From positions 2,485,030 through 2,549,029 of the forward strand of contig NW_020194684.1 of NCBI RefSeq assembly GCF_002865645.1: a stretch of 64,000 nucleotides of DNA. The letters run 5' to 3'. Numbering within the stretch: position 1 is the first letter of the stretch; the number at the start of each line of letters is the position of its first letter. The translations under genes and the position numbers were made by a program. The DNA is from Hyaloscypha bicolor E. Taxonomy: Eukaryota; Ascomycota; Leotiomycetes; Helotiales; Hyaloscyphaceae. Of this stretch, positions 61,784 through 64,000 are shown in pieces. Under the pieces are notes generated by a model that searched no databases, was not told the origin of the DNA, and worked only from the letters and a program-made list of their open reading frames with translations.

Positions 61784-64000
61784 ATGCCTCCAAACACCCC
61801 ACACGGCTTTCTCGCAGCACACGCCGTGCGTTGCGCCCATCTGGATGACGGGGTTCGCGCCGCACCTAATACCAAACGGCTTATAGTTTGCTGTGATGGG
61901 ACATGGAACAACACGTGCGCAACATTGTTAAACTCCGTGCCATCGCTAAAGATCTAATATGAATTACTCAAAGTAATGACAAGGCGGATCCCGCCAGTAA
62001 CGTGAGCCGCTTGTCAGGCGCTTTCTCTCGAAGCTGCTGCTCTGGCATGCCTCAGGTCATTTACTACCACCCGGGAGCTGGAACCGAGACGTCAAAATTT
62101 GCCCAGCTCCTGGGTGGGGCGTTTGGGTATGGAGTTCCACAGGTAAGTGAGAGCTAGTCTTTGTCAAGACATACGCTTGGTGTCGAATTCATCCGTTTCG
62201 TTTCCCAGGACATTGCCGAGACTTACCGCTTCATCTGCGACAACTACCGCCCCTACGACGAGCTTTTCCTCATTGGCTTCTCACGTGGCGCCTTCACAGC
62301 TCGCTCCATTGCCGGCATGGTGTGTTCTCTTGGCTTCCTCAACCGCGCTGGTATCGAGCAATTGCCTCACATATTTGGCGACTACTCGCACTGGTCGTCC
62401 TGGACGAGCGAGTCCCATTTTAATCACCAGCTCCATCTGAGAGCCTTCACCCTTGAGAACATGGAAAAGAACGAAGAGATCGATGTACTCTGGAAGAACA
62501 TAAAGGCCAAACAGAAGGTGAAAGAGGGTCATTCTCAGGAATCTGGCGTCCCCGGGCCTTCAAGCACCAGGAGTTCCTTGGAGCAGAATGATGCTCGCGC
62601 TGAATTCGAGCCCACTTACACTCCTAGGAGTAAGAGTCAGTTGAAGGTAGAGCTCCAGAAGGACAAAGAGACTTTGTTTCAAAACATTGTGAAGGCAAAC
62701 AGAACGAGTGGCACCGATGAGGCGGCTCAAGTGGCGAAGGTATACCGGGACATGTTGGCGAAGGTCGGTAACTCTAGGCTATGCCGCCCACCCAGATCGC
62801 TCCCTTTCATAGGACTGATCAGTTGGCAGCACCAATTGGTAATGACATCGAAGCGTCGATCCGAGAGTCCCGAACCAAAACCTGGAGACTCGGCAAAGTC
62901 GAGGATGAATTCCCAGCATTCTGTAGCCGAGAATGTCGACCAGCCCGGCGCCGCCGGCGGTCCAAAGAAAGGAAATGGCAACGAATTGGAAGAATTTCCG
63001 ATGGAGGGAAGGGTTCGGGCAATCGGTGAGTTCATTCGGGAATCTGCGGGTATCTCGGACTAACATGTACCGTTAACACTTTTCCTGTCAGGCGTTTGGG
63101 ATACAGTGGGAAGCCTCGGTATACCGAAAACTGCTCTAAGTCGCAGTACCCGTCGAGCACGCGAGGCAAGTTGGTGGGAACATCTCCCGAGGAACACCCT
63201 AGTCTAATAATCCAGTACTAGATGCAGTTGGAAAGCTTGTACGTCCACCCCAGGGTGGATTACGCCTTCCACGCAGTCGCGCTTGACGAATGGCGCACCG
63301 CCTTTCGCCCGACTATGTGGGGGAAGAGGAACAACGGCCACACGAATCTGCGTCAGGTCTGGTTCCCCGGAAATCATGGCAATGTTGGCGGGGGGTGGGA
63401 GGACCAGCAAATTGCTACAATCGCCCTTGCATGTACGGTGTACCCCATGGCCCCTGTTTCAGAGCTTCCAAAACCAACAGGAGCTAACGGGAGAAACACT
63501 AGGGATGGCGGACCAACTGACACCGCTCGGAGTCGAGTTCAGCAGGCAGGAAATGGAGCGCATCTTCTCGTCCGTCAATCCCGGCGTCCAGGTTCGGGAA
63601 TGGGGCATGGGACGTATTTACAACCCACACGGCGTTACCACCTACTTTGATCGGGTCTTCAATCTGATGGCAAAGCCTTGTCGCAAACTCAAGGGAATAA
63701 AAAAGGACAAGAATCCGCGGGAACCGGGCAGGTACTATGACGAAGACAATGCTCACCTTCGCACTCGTCTTCCGGAGACGAACGAGCTCGTCCATCCTTC
63801 AGTTCGAATCCGTTACCTCTACGGCGGTCCCGGCCTCGATGGTAAGGGCGTTTGGAGTTGTGGAGCTTTGATCGGGGAAGGCTGCTACAGTCTCCAGTCC
63901 GACCCGAATTCGATCCATCCCCGTCAAGGTCGGCAGCTGAACCAGAGCAAGAGTGAATATCAGTGTGTTGTCGGCGTGGCTATTCCATACTACGGAAAGC
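61784..64000 (+). CDS. DUF2235 alpha/beta-hydrolase-type protein, 3' end outside window
   Basis: I place exons at 61784-61936, 61984-62142, 62209-63025, 63092-63165, 63222-63432 and 63503 to beyond 64000. All junctions keep frame. Introns are 47, 66, 66, 56 and 70 bp; four are GT-AG and the fourth (63166-63221) fits GC-AG with donor GCAAGT. The protein starts MPPNTPHGFL. DUF2235 hallmarks follow: KRLIVCCDGTWNN (31-43), ASNVSRL, QVIYYHPGAGT, GGAFGYG, YRFICDNYRP, then GFSRGAFTARSIAGM with probable nucleophile Ser129, GVWDTVGSLGIP with Asp380, YAFHAVALDEWR, and WFPGNHGNVGGG with His453. Bacterial relatives include Tle1-type phospholipases; fungal members are of unknown role. A Ser/Pro/charged linker of about 200 residues (roughly 165-365) separates the Ser and Asp motifs. 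It may hide an unrecognised intron near 62765. At least 638 residues lie inside the window. Confidence 0.85.

Noticed and set aside
61654..61914. Minus-strand frame of 86 codons at the DUF2235 start
   Set aside because: Overlaps exon 1 antisense, with no recognisable motif.
62147..63066. Overlapping frames on both strands in the DUF2235 exon 3 region
   Set aside because: GC-rich coding DNA opens shadow frames; only the frame with GFSRGAFTAR fits the family.

Overview
The window looks like one AT-rich, repeat-packed compartment of a filamentous ascomycete (Pezizomycotina) chromosome. The evidence is spliceosomal introns of about 46-71 bp with GT/GC...AG borders, fungal-only gene families (TmpA-like membrane flavoprotein, DUF6594), and transposons carrying the C-to-T/G-to-A stop-creating mutations expected of repeat-induced point mutation (RIP). 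I cannot name the species.

Layout. 1-9720: RIP-degraded retroelements. They comprise an unresolved stretch, a minus-strand Ty3/gypsy leader-plus-LTR fragment, a Ty1/copia 3' end, and a small LTR element (7159-9004) that encodes only Gag. 9721-12317: a GC-normal island with one intact ten-exon gene on the minus strand, a TmpA-like multi-pass membrane oxidoreductase of 502 aa. 12318-19057: a 6.7-kb element with 175-bp terminal inverted repeats and 140-bp subterminal direct repeats, carrying two smaller nested TIR elements. 19058-21713: a mosaic with a 78-bp minisatellite in both orientations. 21714-24400: two Tc1/mariner-type transposase relics facing each other, one holding a solo LTR. 24400-30430: a second gene island with a DUF6594 membrane protein (298 aa, five exons), a 99-aa ORF of unknown status, and a single-exon caspase-fold peptidase of 696 aa. 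30431-57760: layered retrotransposons. An old minus-strand gypsy element is split by a copia element (34689-48107, perfect 5-bp target duplication). The copia element is itself split by a chromodomain gypsy element (38968-46015). A further minus-strand gypsy element (49860-56808) follows and carries a fresh solo LTR. 57770-60838: a 1-kb direct repeat flanking microsatellites. 60899-61276: an LTR of the same family as the solo LTR at 22676. 61277-64000: a third gene island with a DUF2235 alpha/beta-hydrolase gene that runs off the window.

Working together. Only four genes look intact, and each sits in a short GC-normal island bordered by degraded transposons. The DUF6594 and caspase genes are neighbours on the same strand. 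A shared role in regulated cell death or membrane damage is possible, but this is inference from family type and position only. The retroelement copies all carry stops and are probably inactive. Fresh-looking insertions (solo LTRs at 22676 and 55419) show that transposition continued after most of the region had been mutated.
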